19,180 bases of DNA, taken from CBFGTA01 sp965651595 (lineage in GTDB: Bacteria; Actinomycetota; Actinomycetes; S36-B12; UBA10799). A program made the position numbers and the translations under genes. The notes beneath the pieces are model-generated. The model did no database searches and was not told the DNA's origin. It saw only the letters and a list, made by a program, of their open reading frames with translations. The stretch is taken from contig CBFGTA010000037.1 of NCBI GenBank assembly GCA_965651595.1, forward strand, positions 1-19,180. Direction: 5' to 3'. This document shows positions 1-7,670 of the stretch, one piece after another; position 1 is the stretch's first letter; every line of letters begins with the position of its first letter.

Positions 1-1104
1 TTCGGAGCACCAACTGACGCCCACTTCTACGGCAGAGGGATCAAGCAACTCAGCTACGTCTACAACTACGCGGCATTCTCAGCGTCGTACTACGGTGATT
101 TTCGAGTCCTCGTCAACAATCCCGAACTCGTCAGCGACAGGGCAGACCTAGTCCTTGCCAGCGGAATCTGGTTTGCCATGACGACCCAGCCGCCGAAGCC
201 GTCGATGCATGATGTGATGGTCGGGCTCTATCGTCCAGACGACGACGTAGCGGGAATCGATAGGCAGCCTGATGGTTCGGTCGCTGACCGTTTCGGGGCG
301 ACGATCAGCCTTATCAACGGTGCGATCGAATGTTCGCCGGTTGAGGATGTCACCCTCAACCAGAACCGCGGAGCGAATCGCTACGGTAACTACGTCGACT
401 TGTTGACACTGTTCGGGGTGGACACGGAGAATATGTCGGCCGCGGAGAAGAGCTACAACCCCGTCATTGACACGTTTAATCCTGCGCAGCACACCTGGTG
501 CACCATCGACAATGGTAACCCGTTCGTGGCTGACGCACTATCGGACACGTTGCCCATCTATTCCGATGCCGGATCCCCCGCCAAGGGGATCGAGGGAAGT
601 TGCAACGCAGTCGGCTGGGGCCAGGCTGTGACCTTGATGGTTTCGGCGCCCGGAATGTACGCAACGTGTCTGGAACTTTATGGGCCGGGGGCAAAGGAAG
701 GCGGCAAGGAGTCTGAGACTCCAGCCACTCCATCGCCGACCGCGGCACAGTCGACATCGGCCAGTCCGTCGGCGACCGAGTCGACCGACCCGCCAACCAC
801 GGCGGAAGGCCCTGTCACCGTGACGTTTGCCGAGTCCGCGAACTGGGGTAGTGGGTACTGCGTGAATCCTCAGGTCGAGAACACCAGCGGGGCTGAGGTA
901 TCGGCCTGGTCATACACATTCCGGCTAGAACCGGGGCAGACTGTTGATCAGCCGTGGGGCATGACGGTCGCCCAGGATGGGCGAAAAGTCACGATCGTGC
1001 CGGACCGCCAAACTCTCAACGTCGGCCAGAAGATTCAGGTCGGTGGGTTCTGCGTGGAGGGTGGAGGAGCCAAGCCCACCGATGTCGTGAGTTCCCTCGG
1101 CTAG
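1..1104 (+). CDS. GH19 chitinase with C-terminal CBM2 module (5' end missing)
   Basis: Secreted endochitinase that hydrolyses beta-1,4-GlcNAc chains. The reading frame is open from base 1, so the signal peptide and catalytic glutamates lie outside the window; 367 residues are visible. Seen: the GH19 core segments FYGRGIKQLSY (visible residues 9-19), LVNNPELV, the GIWFAM block, and KPSMHDVMVGLY (about 66-77), then INGAIEC (about 105-111). After GH19 comes an unassigned stretch of about 85 residues with three cysteines, then a Ser/Thr/Pro linker (about 239-268), then a CBM2-type domain (about 271-355) with a Cys pair (YC near 287 and FC near 351) and surface tryptophans typical of chitin or cellulose binding. 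In the GH19 block WFWM, the second Trp is replaced by Ala. It lies upstream of, and on the same strand as, a secreted protease. Family assignment is firm; substrate preference is inferred. Confidence 0.9.
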   Translation, partial: FGAPTDAHFYGRGIKQLSYVYNYAAFSASYYGDFRVLVNNPELVSDRADLVLASGIWFAMTTQPPKPSMHDVMVGLYRPDDDVAGIDRQPDGSVADRFGATISLINGAIECSPVEDVTLNQNRGANRYGNYVDLLTLFGVDTENMSAAEKSYNPVIDTFNPAQHTWCTIDNGNPFVADALSDTLPIYSDAGSPAKGIEGSCNAVGWGQAVTLMVSAPGMYATCLELYGPGAKEGGKESETPATPSPTAAQSTSASPSATESTDPPTTAEGPVTVTFAESANWGSGYCVNPQVENTSGAEVSAWSYTFRLEPGQTVDQPWGMTVAQDGRKVTIVPDRQTLNVGQKIQVGGFCVEGGGAKPTDVVSSLG

Positions 1105-1184
1105 CGGGTGTGGGTGCGGGGTGTCGAACATTGGTTCGGATTGAGGCTAGGGCATGTGCGACACGGGAAGTCTCGACAGTGGAG

Positions 1185-1214
1185 TTGCCTCCTTGATCAC
1201 GACTTGCCTAGGCT
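1185..1214 (+). promoter_or_regulatory. Candidate promoter of the sedolisin gene
   Basis: A TTGCCT hexamer (1185-1190) and a TAGGCT hexamer (1209-1214) are separated by 18 bases. TAGGCT fits the TANNNT -10 pattern common in actinobacteria, and TTGCCT matches TTGACA at four of six positions. It would place transcription start about 50 bases before the ATG at 1273. The gap 1105-1272 holds nothing else recognisable. Pattern match only. Confidence 0.3.
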
Positions 1215-1272
1215 GCTTTGGGTCACCCCTTCAACGCAGATCGGCCGTGTTTGGCGACGAGATCGGACATCC

Positions 1273-3141
1273 ATGAAACTGAAACTTCCCACCGTGGCAG
1301 TGTCAATCGTTGCTCTCACCGGCGGATTGCTAGCACCGACAGCAGCCGTGGCTGCACCACCGGCTGCCCAGAAGATTGAGGTGTCGAGCACGCTCTCGGC
1401 GCCCGTATCAGCGGCTCCAGCCCCGGTCCCCGCCAACTTGAAAGTGACGTTCTACTGGTCACTCAAGCGGCCCGAAAAGGCCGCCCGGGCCGCCCACCGC
1501 GCCATCACCAACCCCCGCAGCCCTCGATACCGGCAGTACCTGACTCTTCCCCAGTTGCGCCGGGATTTTGGGGCCCCAGCGAAGGCTCGCAGCGCGATCA
1601 AGAAGTTTGTGCGATCCCGCGGACTCCAGGCGCGCATCGACAAGTCCGGCACGCTCGTTTACATCACGGGAACGCCAGCCCAATTTCAGAGTGGGTTGGG
1701 AACTGAACTGATTTGGCTGCCGTTCGACTACGAAGGTTTCGACATGGTGGCGACCGCTAACTATCCGAAGGGGCCGAAGCTGCCGGAGCGGATTCAACGG
1801 TTGATCAAGGAGCAAGTCTGGCTCTATCAGTACCAGTCGTCGCTGAATGCATCGAGCGCTCAAGGCGCCCAGCAACGATTGCGCAAACTAGAAAAGGCTG
1901 CTCGAACCCGCAGCACTGCGGCTATCCCCACCAATCAAGGCCGACTCGTCGGGGTGTGCAAGAAGTTCCGCGAAAGCAAGACGATCGACCGAACTATGAG
2001 CATCCAGCAGGCCGTGGTGGCCTACGGGGCCAAGCACCTGCAGTTGAGGCACAAGGGCAAAGGCAAGCAACGCTACAATGGCAAACAGCCGCTGATTGGC
2101 GTCCTAGCACTGGGCAGCGGGTTTGACAACTCGTACCTGGCTGCTGCTGCCCGCTGTGCCGGGGCGCGCGCGAACGCCCAGCGGATCGCGACCGACGGAT
2201 TGATCGGCCCGCTGCCGAGTGGGCTCGAAGGAAACCTCGACGTCCAAATGGCATCCCTGGCCACCCACGGTGCCCCCAAGATTCCGGTCTTCGAGGCCGG
2301 GCCGCTCGGCACCAGCATGTTCACGGCGGTCTACGCGGTCGTATCGAGCAAGCAACGACCAACCGTTCTGACGAGTTCCTACGGGACGTGTGAGCCCAAC
2401 CTCAACAAGCAGTTCATGCGGATCTCTGAGGGTGCTCTCATGCGCCTCGGGCTACTTGGTACGGGAGTTTTCGTCGCCACCGGCGACACAGGCTCCACGA
2501 GTTGCGTGAGTAACCAAGATTTCCAAGGCCCGCACGATCTGGCGGTCTGGTATCCCGCGAGCTCGCCCTACGTGACAGCCGTTGGCGGGAGCCGATTGGT
2601 GCTCAACCCCAACAACACCATCGCGAGGGAAGTCACTTGGAATGATTCTGCTTTTGGACTCCGCCTCGCCGGAACCGGCGGCAAGTCCCGGATCTTCTCG
2701 CGGCCGGACTGGCAGACTAAGGGCCTTAATGGCGCAGCCAAACGCCGGACGGTACCCGACGTTGTTGCCCACGCCTCAGCCTTCCCGGGATTCCCGTTAG
2801 TCCTCGAACAGCCCGGCGAGTTTGCCGAGCCAGTGGCTGGCACCTCAGCTGCGACACCCTTTACTGCCTCGATGTTCGCGCTGCTCAATGCCCGTGAGAT
2901 CAACCGGGGCCGAGCTCCCTTGGGCTTCATCAATCCTTGGACCTACCAGAATTCGTCCGGTCTAGCTCGGCCAGCGCCACGTGGGGACCGTCGGGGCGTT
3001 CGGGTGACGCGCGACATCGTGCGCGGCAACAACGCCGTCTACAACCCTCGGTGTTGTGAGGCCGGGCCGGGATACGACATGGCAACCGGCCTGGGGTCGT
3101 TCCGCTACCCGGCTGTCTTGAGGCAGCTAGATCGACGCTAG
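1273..3141 (+). CDS. Secreted sedolisin (S53) family serine-carboxyl protease with prodomain
   Basis: Pro-kumamolisin type endopeptidase, a subtilisin-fold enzyme family usually active at acid pH. The chosen ATG (622 aa) opens a clear signal peptide: MKLKL, a hydrophobic core, and an Ala-rich cleavage region near residues 25-32. The frame stays open upstream to 1108, but those 55 residues look non-coding and would bury the signal peptide. Residues about 50-190 form the activation prodomain (SPRYRQYLT is typical). The S53 catalytic set is complete: Glu319 and Asp323 in LEGNLD, oxyanion Asp405 in ATGDTGS, and nucleophile Ser525 in GTSAATP. The C-terminal calcium-site motif GYDMATGLG (Asp602) is also present. 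The enzyme should be exported, then self-activated by prodomain removal. No clear Shine-Dalgarno precedes the ATG. It converges with rmlA across 29 bases. Confidence 0.93.
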   Translation: MKLKLPTVAVSIVALTGGLLAPTAAVAAPPAAQKIEVSSTLSAPVSAAPAPVPANLKVTFYWSLKRPEKAARAAHRAITNPRSPRYRQYLTLPQLRRDFGAPAKARSAIKKFVRSRGLQARIDKSGTLVYITGTPAQFQSGLGTELIWLPFDYEGFDMVATANYPKGPKLPERIQRLIKEQVWLYQYQSSLNASSAQGAQQRLRKLEKAARTRSTAAIPTNQGRLVGVCKKFRESKTIDRTMSIQQAVVAYGAKHLQLRHKGKGKQRYNGKQPLIGVLALGSGFDNSYLAAAARCAGARANAQRIATDGLIGPLPSGLEGNLDVQMASLATHGAPKIPVFEAGPLGTSMFTAVYAVVSSKQRPTVLTSSYGTCEPNLNKQFMRISEGALMRLGLLGTGVFVATGDTGSTSCVSNQDFQGPHDLAVWYPASSPYVTAVGGSRLVLNPNNTIAREVTWNDSAFGLRLAGTGGKSRIFSRPDWQTKGLNGAAKRRTVPDVVAHASAFPGFPLVLEQPGEFAEPVAGTSAATPFTASMFALLNAREINRGRAPLGFINPWTYQNSSGLARPAPRGDRRGVRVTRDIVRGNNAVYNPRCCEAGPGYDMATGLGSFRYPAVLRQLDRR

Positions 3142-3170
3142 CGGCGGCGCATTGTTCCTTCGGAATCGGC

Positions 3171-4040
3171 TCAGGACTCGTCGGAGACTAGTCCTGTCAA
3201 GTACGCTCCGTACCCACTCTTATTGAGACGATGTCCGTGCTGGAGGAGGTGGTCGTCGGTGATCCATCCGTTTCGCCAGGCGACTTCCTCAATGCATCCG
3301 ATCTTGAACCCTTGGCGCTGCTCGATGACTCGCACGAACTCGCCCGCTGCCGCGAGAGACTCGAAAGTGCCTGTGTCGAGCCAGGCCGTTCCGCGGTCGA
3401 GTATCTGGACAGCCAGTTTCCCGGTCGACAAGTAGTGTTCGTTGACCGCGGTAATTTCAAGTTCCCCGCGGGCACTGGGGCGAATGCCCTTGGCCACTTC
3501 TACGACGCTGTTGTCATAGAAGTAGAGACCGGGGACGGCAAAGTTGCTGCGAGGGGAGTCGGGCTTCTCTTCGATCGAACGAACAGTACCGTCAGCGTCA
3601 AACTCGACAACCCCGTAATCCTGGGGGTTGTTGACGTGGTAGGCGAAGACCAATCCCCCATCAACGGAGGTATTGCGCGCCAGGCTAGTTCCAAGCCCCG
3701 TGCCGAAGAAGATGTTGTCGCCCAGAATGAGCGCTACACGCTCATCACCGATGAACTGTTCGCCAATGAGAAATGCTTGCGCCAGACCCTCTGGTGCCGG
3801 TTGGGACTTGTAGCTGATGGACATTCCAATGTCAGATCCGTCGCCCAGGAGATTGTGAAATGCCGCGGCGTCGTGTGGTGTGGTGATCACCAAGACGTCT
3901 CGGATGCCTGCCATCATCAAGACCGACAGGGGGTAGTAGACCATTGGTTTGTCGAAAACCGGTAGTAGCTGTTTGCTGACAGCTTTGGTGATGGGGTGCA
4001 GTCGAGTGCCAGACCCTCCTGCCAAGATGATGCCGCGCAT
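3171..4040 (-). CDS. rmlA: Glucose-1-phosphate thymidylyltransferase
   Basis: First enzyme of dTDP-L-rhamnose synthesis: glucose-1-phosphate plus dTTP gives dTDP-glucose and pyrophosphate, in the cytoplasm. At 289 aa it is the normal family length. Seen: the nucleotide-binding signature LAGGSGTRL (residues 6-14), SKQLLPV with Lys23, PEGLAQAF (83-90), GDN at 107-109, EEKP (157-160), and WLDTGT with the Mg-binding Asp (about 222). The ATG has a strong Shine-Dalgarno, GGGAGG, four bases upstream. It is the last gene of the - strand cluster, 38 bases after rmlD, with rmlB and rmlD directly upstream. The last codons overlap an inverted repeat (3173-3195). Also known as rfbA. Identity is very secure. 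Confidence 0.97.
   Translation of the reverse strand: MRGIILAGGSGTRLHPITKAVSKQLLPVFDKPMVYYPLSVLMMAGIRDVLVITTPHDAAAFHNLLGDGSDIGMSISYKSQPAPEGLAQAFLIGEQFIGDERVALILGDNIFFGTGLGTSLARNTSVDGGLVFAYHVNNPQDYGVVEFDADGTVRSIEEKPDSPRSNFAVPGLYFYDNSVVEVAKGIRPSARGELEITAVNEHYLSTGKLAVQILDRGTAWLDTGTFESLAAAGEFVRVIEQRQGFKIGCIEEVAWRNGWITDDHLLQHGHRLNKSGYGAYLTGLVSDES
3173..3195 (-). terminator. Weak hairpin at the 3' end of rmlA
   Basis: AGGACT (3173-3178) and AGTCCT (3190-3195) form a six-base inverted repeat with an 11-base loop, overlapping the rmlA stop codon. A second tiny stem, TTCC/GGAA, follows in the 29-base gap between the convergent genes. There is no T-tract. It could help end transcription, but it is short and lies mostly in coding sequence. 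Confidence 0.22.
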
Positions 4041-4078
4041 CGTTCCTCCCTTTGTCGTCTGACTCAGACGCCGATAAA

Positions 4079-4987
4079 TCAGTGTTCTTGCTTGTGGGTT
4101 GCTGAAGCCAGGCCGAGTTCTGGCCAGGCCGACTCAAAGGCCTCGCGCCACGGTCGCATGGGTTCTAGCCCGACAGCTTCCCATCCCGCGTGGTCCAACA
4201 CAGAGTTGGCCGGGCGCGGTGCAGGTCTGGCAAACGTCGCCGAGTCGGTCGGGTGCACAGTATCGGGGGGTAACCCGAGGTGTTCGACGATTGCGATGGC
4301 GAAGTCGTACCAAGTTGCCGAACCAGTGCTAGTGGCGTGGTAGATGCCGGGCCGAACGTCGCGATTCACACATTCGCGAATTCGTCTGGCTAAGTCCACA
4401 GCCCATGTCGGTTGCCCCCGCTGGTCGTTGACGACGTCGACCCGTCCGCGTTCTTGGGCTATGCGAACAATGGTGCCCACAAATGTCGAGCCGCTGTCCT
4501 GGCGGCCGTACAGCCAGGCCGTGCGCAGGATGATGCCGCGAGCGTTGGGCGTGGCCCGGACAGCCCATTCTCCTGCTAGTTTCGTCCGGCCGTACGCACT
4601 GACCGGATTGACCCTGTCGCCGACGCGGTAGGGTTGGGAGGATTTCCCGTCGAACACGTAGTCAGTTGAGACGTGAAGCAGGCGGGTCGCGTGTACAGCG
4701 CAGGCGCGAGCGAGGACAGAGGGGCCCAGCGCGTTGACCCGGAAGGCCTCCGCTTCATCCGATTCGGCTGCGTCTACTGAAGTGTAGGCCGCACAGTTGA
4801 TCACCCAATCGTGCCCGCCGACCAGTTCTGATACGGCCGCAGAGTCTGTGATGTCCAGACCTGATCGATCAACTCCGGTACACCTGATCTCGGCAGCTTG
4901 CAGTTCCTGAACCACTGCTTCGCCGAGGAGCCCTCCGGCGCCGGTAACGAGACAGGACAGTTGGGCGGTGTTTGTCGCTGAAGTCAC
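4079..4987 (-). CDS. rmlD: dTDP-4-dehydrorhamnose reductase
   Basis: Last step of dTDP-L-rhamnose synthesis: NAD(P)H-dependent reduction of dTDP-4-keto-L-rhamnose. It is a 302-aa extended short-chain dehydrogenase. Seen: the Rossmann motif GAGGLLG (residues 16-22), STDYVFDG (about 107-114), the catalytic pair Tyr132 and Lys136 in YGRTKLAGE, and the family block QRGQPT (189-194). The start is GTG, and its first four bases (GTGA) overlap the TGA stop of rmlB, so the two are almost certainly translationally coupled. rmlA follows 38 bases downstream. The N-terminus carries about eight extra residues before the beta strand LSCLVTGA, which is unremarkable. Also called rfbD. Confidence 0.96.
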   Translation of the reverse strand: MTSATNTAQLSCLVTGAGGLLGEAVVQELQAAEIRCTGVDRSGLDITDSAAVSELVGGHDWVINCAAYTSVDAAESDEAEAFRVNALGPSVLARACAVHATRLLHVSTDYVFDGKSSQPYRVGDRVNPVSAYGRTKLAGEWAVRATPNARGIILRTAWLYGRQDSGSTFVGTIVRIAQERGRVDVVNDQRGQPTWAVDLARRIRECVNRDVRPGIYHATSTGSATWYDFAIAIVEHLGLPPDTVHPTDSATFARPAPRPANSVLDHAGWEAVGLEPMRPWREAFESAWPELGLASATHKQEH

Positions 4988-5982
4988 GAGTCCGACTTAC
5001 TTGCGGCGCTAGGAGCTTTCAATGGCTCCCACCACGAGCGATTGTCGCGATACCACGCCACGGTAGCTTTCAACCCCTGTTCGAAGTCCACCTCCGGGTG
5101 GTAGCCCAATTCTTCCGAAACTTTGTCGATGCAGACGGAGTAGCGTAGATCGTGCCCCTTCCGGTCTTCGACCCGTCGTACACTCGACCAATCGCGTCCA
5201 CACATCTCCAGCAGCAGTTCAGTCAGTTGAAGATTGCTCAGTTCCGTACCGCCACCGATGTTGTAGACCTCGCCGGGCCGCCCATTCGCGAGCACCAGGC
5301 TGATGCCTCGACAATGGTCATCAACATGCAGCCAGTCGCGGATGTTCTCTCCTGTGCCATACAGCGGGACGCTGTGTCCGTCGAGCAGGTTCGTCACGAA
5401 AAGGGGGATCACCTTCTCTGGGAATTGGTAGTACCCGTAGTTGTTTGAGCATCGCGTGATGACCACGTCAAGCCCGTGCGTGCGATGGTATGCGCGGGCT
5501 AGCAGGTCGCTGCTGGCCTTGGACGCTGAGTAAGGGGAGTTGGGTAGTAGGGGATGAGTTTCGGGCCACGAACCCGACGCGATGGATCCGTAGACTTCAT
5601 CCGTGGACACATGCACGAAGCGTCCGACTCGATGCCGGTGTGCGCTGTCGAGCAGAACTTGAGTGCCAACCACATTCGTTTCAACGAACCCTCGCCCGCC
5701 GTCGATGGATCGGTCTACGTGGGACTCAGCGGCGAAGTGGACGACGGTATCGCAGCCAGCCATCACCTCATCCACGAGCGCAGAATTGCAAATGTTCCCG
5801 TGGACGAAGGAGAGATCCGGGTTGTCTCGTATCGGCGCCAGGTTCGCCATGTTGCCCGCGTAGGTCAACGCGTCCAAGACGACCACTTTCGAGTTCGCCA
5901 AGGGAGGGTACGAGTTGGTAAGGACTTGCCTCACGAAGTTAGAACCGATGAAGCCCGCCCCGCCTGTCACCAGGATTCGCAC
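4984..5982 (-). CDS. rmlB: dTDP-glucose 4,6-dehydratase
   Basis: Second step of dTDP-L-rhamnose synthesis: NAD-dependent conversion of dTDP-glucose to dTDP-4-keto-6-deoxyglucose. Seen: RILVTGGAGFIGSNF at the N-terminus, FAAESHVDRSI, the dehydratase signature STDEVYG (the Asp-Glu pair distinguishes RmlB from epimerases), YSASKAS with catalytic Tyr and Lys, and RCSNNYG. The frame also offers a GTG at 5992-5994 (336 aa), but the bases AAGGG abut that codon. The GTG at 5980-5982 gives the usual family N-terminus (332 aa) and has AAGGGTGG eight bases upstream, so it is preferred. The gene overlaps rmlD by four bases. A 274-base gap separates it from the sulfotransferase gene, so it may have its own promoter. 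Also called rfbB. Confidence 0.95.
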   Translation of the reverse strand: MRILVTGGAGFIGSNFVRQVLTNSYPPLANSKVVVLDALTYAGNMANLAPIRDNPDLSFVHGNICNSALVDEVMAGCDTVVHFAAESHVDRSIDGGRGFVETNVVGTQVLLDSAHRHRVGRFVHVSTDEVYGSIASGSWPETHPLLPNSPYSASKASSDLLARAYHRTHGLDVVITRCSNNYGYYQFPEKVIPLFVTNLLDGHSVPLYGTGENIRDWLHVDDHCRGISLVLANGRPGEVYNIGGGTELSNLQLTELLLEMCGRDWSSVRRVEDRKGHDLRYSVCIDKVSEELGYHPEVDFEQGLKATVAWYRDNRSWWEPLKAPSAASKSDS

Positions 5983-6171
5983 TGTATGTTCCACCCTTCG
6001 TTGCAGACAGTATCGCGACGTGGTCGCGAAGTATCTAGCTGCGGGTACCGCTAGGTGCTGCCCGTTGCCTCTGCATTACTGCTGAAGTGAACAGGATACG
6101 CGATGGGTTCGTGCAACCTGTTGATTCCGTTGTCAACGCCTGCCGACGCCGCAGTCCGAGTGGACAGGTCG

Positions 6172-6237
6172 CCAGCCGCCCAGTCGGGAACGGTGCACTA
6201 GCGCCGCGTTGATCGACGGTTGCTAGAGGGCGGCTGG
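6172..6237 (-). terminator. Nested inverted repeat downstream of the sulfotransferase gene
   Basis: CCAGCCGCCC (6172-6181) and GGGCGGCTGG (6228-6237) are perfect ten-base complements. Inside the 46-base loop lies a second repeat, CTAGC (6198-6202) with GCTAG (6222-6226), and further in CCG/CGG and CG/CG pairs. The RNA could form a long two-tier stem starting 19 bases after the sulfotransferase stop codon. There is no T-run, as is often so for actinobacterial terminators. The rest of the 5983-6256 gap shows a perfect TTGACA on the - strand (TGTCAA at 6131-6136) with no well-placed -10, and a short AACAGG/CCTGTT repeat (6090-6122). Confidence 0.45.
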
Positions 6238-6256
6238 TCCCGGCACAACAGTGCGT

Positions 6257-7426
6257 CTACTTCCTGAATGGCCGGGTATAGCGCCAAGACCGACTGGTCT
6301 CGATCGACCGCAGTTGTTGACGGAGGTTGGTCACTTTTTCTTTCAGGTGGGCCACCTTCCTGTCTTGCCGCTTTGTTTGGGCCTCGAGCCCCTCAATGTT
6401 GGCACGCGCCTGCTCGAGCTGTTCGTTCCTGGACTGGAGCTCACTGCGTAGCGTGGTGATTGCTTCATTGAGTTGTGCGTTGCGGTCTCCGCGTGCGGCC
6501 GCTAGGGACTCGAGGTCAGCAAAGCGGCGAGCCATCGACTCGGGAAGTGCCTTGGGATCAAGTGACGGGAGTATCGCGAGTCCGAATTGCGCCTCGAGGT
6601 CTGCCAGATACTGGCGGGCGTCCCCGATGCGCTCGGCCAACGGAGGGGCCGCTTGGTCATCACCAAGGTTCTCGAAGTTGCGACTGTAGTGCTGCATTTG
6701 GGTGTACACCGACAAGGTGTGCTGAAGGAGCTGGTCGACTGGCAAGTTGGCGAGTGCAGCGTCTGGGTGATGACGCAGGGCGGGATCCACGAAACTTGAG
6801 ACCTTGTCGCGAACATGCGGATCGTCAAGATTGCATTGAATGCCGAGCTCCGTGCTGACCCAGGTGATCACGTTCAGTGGCGCCGCCACAAGAGAGCTGT
6901 AAGGAACAAAGACCGTTTCTTGCGGGATGTTAGCCAACGCGTCACAGTGATAGCGCAGCCACAGCAGCAGCCCGATCGCACGGGGCATGCCGTTGCGGTG
7001 GGCCAGAGACTCGGCGACTTCCAAGGGGTGCCGGTAAACCAAAACGTGTTCCTGCTCCCATCCGGCTTGCTCGACGATGGGGGACCAGATCGGCAGTAAC
7101 CGCATGATTCGTGGATCTTTGAGAACCAACTGTCGCGCGTCGGTTGACTCAGAGCGGAAGATGGCCGTGCCAGCCTTGATCACAGCGGAGTCACGCTCGA
7201 GGCCCCCACTGTCGAAGGCTCGCCAGTCCGACCACGACCGGCCCATGCGGCGCAGGAGGTCCTCGTCGAACGCTACTACCGGAACGCTCTCCCAGAAGCC
7301 GGCGGGATTGTCGCGTCCCGGATCCATGAGGGTCGCAGGGCCGTCGGCTCCCGCAGCGATCAGTGCTCCAGCAGCTGCGGAAGTCCCGCTGCGGTGCATC
7401 CCTAGGACATGAATACAAGTGGGCAC
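6257..7426 (-). CDS. P-loop sulfotransferase-like protein with C-terminal coiled coil and basic tail
   Basis: Likely a PAPS-dependent sulfotransferase acting on a glycan or lipid-linked glycan. The 389 aa start at GTG, with GGAGG five bases upstream. Residues 1-250 hold the sulfotransferase-like fold: the 5'-phosphosulfate loop motif HRSGTS (11-16), VLKDPRIMRL (101-110), and a 3'-phosphate-binding segment YRHPLEVAESL (Arg132, Ser140). Residues about 305-376 are a long coiled coil with 3-4 spaced hydrophobics (319, 323, 326, 330, 337, 344, 347, 358, 361, 365, 368, 372, 375). The protein ends in SRSWRYTRPFRK. The SWR...P-like tail recalls ends I have seen in bacterial polysaccharide glycosyltransferases and methyltransferases; that comparison is from memory. 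There is no signal peptide or membrane helix. Neighbours are rhamnose and glycosyltransferase genes. The fold is fairly secure; acceptor and activity are inferred. Confidence 0.8.
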   Translation of the reverse strand: MPTCIHVLGMHRSGTSAAAGALIAAGADGPATLMDPGRDNPAGFWESVPVVAFDEDLLRRMGRSWSDWRAFDSGGLERDSAVIKAGTAIFRSESTDARQLVLKDPRIMRLLPIWSPIVEQAGWEQEHVLVYRHPLEVAESLAHRNGMPRAIGLLLWLRYHCDALANIPQETVFVPYSSLVAAPLNVITWVSTELGIQCNLDDPHVRDKVSSFVDPALRHHPDAALANLPVDQLLQHTLSVYTQMQHYSRNFENLGDDQAAPPLAERIGDARQYLADLEAQFGLAILPSLDPKALPESMARRFADLESLAAARGDRNAQLNEAITTLRSELQSRNEQLEQARANIEGLEAQTKRQDRKVAHLKEKVTNLRQQLRSIETSRSWRYTRPFRK

Positions 7427-7630
7427 ACTGTCCTCCGCGTCGTGAGCTCCGGCTGCGGCACAGTGGCGCGCTAGTCGTGAAAGGTCAGCCTAACGCAGGC
7501 GCCAGGAGCGTGCTGTGGGGCAGGTCCACACGTGTTCTCGGTGCCGTGGATTCGGCGATGTCAGTGCGCAGATGTGAGCTCCAGGCCACGAATGACTGCA
7601 GGCCGGGGCAGCTCTTCACGATCTCGAAGT

Positions 7631-7650
7631 GATCTGGGTCGAATCAGATC
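7631..7650 (-). terminator. Short hairpin after the GT2 fusion gene
   Basis: GATCTG (7631-7636) and CAGATC (7645-7650) form a six-base stem with an eight-base loop, about 20 bases beyond the stop of the 568-aa glycosyltransferase. There is no T-tract in the - direction. The 7427-7670 gap also holds the palindrome ACACGTGT (7528-7535) and a DtxR-like sequence (7480-7498), and no gene. Confidence 0.28.
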
Positions 7651-7670
7651 TTTCCTCGGCTGAAGATTTA

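Noticed and set aside
1108..1272. Upstream extension of the sedolisin frame
   Set aside because: The extra 55 residues are Trp/Arg-rich and would hide a textbook signal peptide that begins at the ATG at 1273.
3152..3168. Small TTCC/GGAA hairpin as a bidirectional terminator between the sedolisin gene and rmlA
   Set aside because: The four-base stem with a three-base loop is too weak on its own.
3231..3965. Long + strand open frame (244 codons) opposite rmlA
   Set aside because: It is the antisense shadow of a certain gene; its translation shows no domain, and GC-rich coding DNA often leaves such frames open.
6090..6122. AACAGG/CCTGTT inverted repeat as an operator before rmlB
   Set aside because: Only six bases per arm, 21 bases apart; expected by chance in a gap of this size.
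6131..6136. Perfect TTGACA (- strand) as the rmlB promoter
   Set aside because: No TANNNT-type hexamer lies 16-19 bases downstream; the nearby TATCCT is at the wrong spacing.
7528..7535. Palindrome ACACGTGT
   Set aside because: An isolated eight-base palindrome with no flanking symmetry or promoter context.
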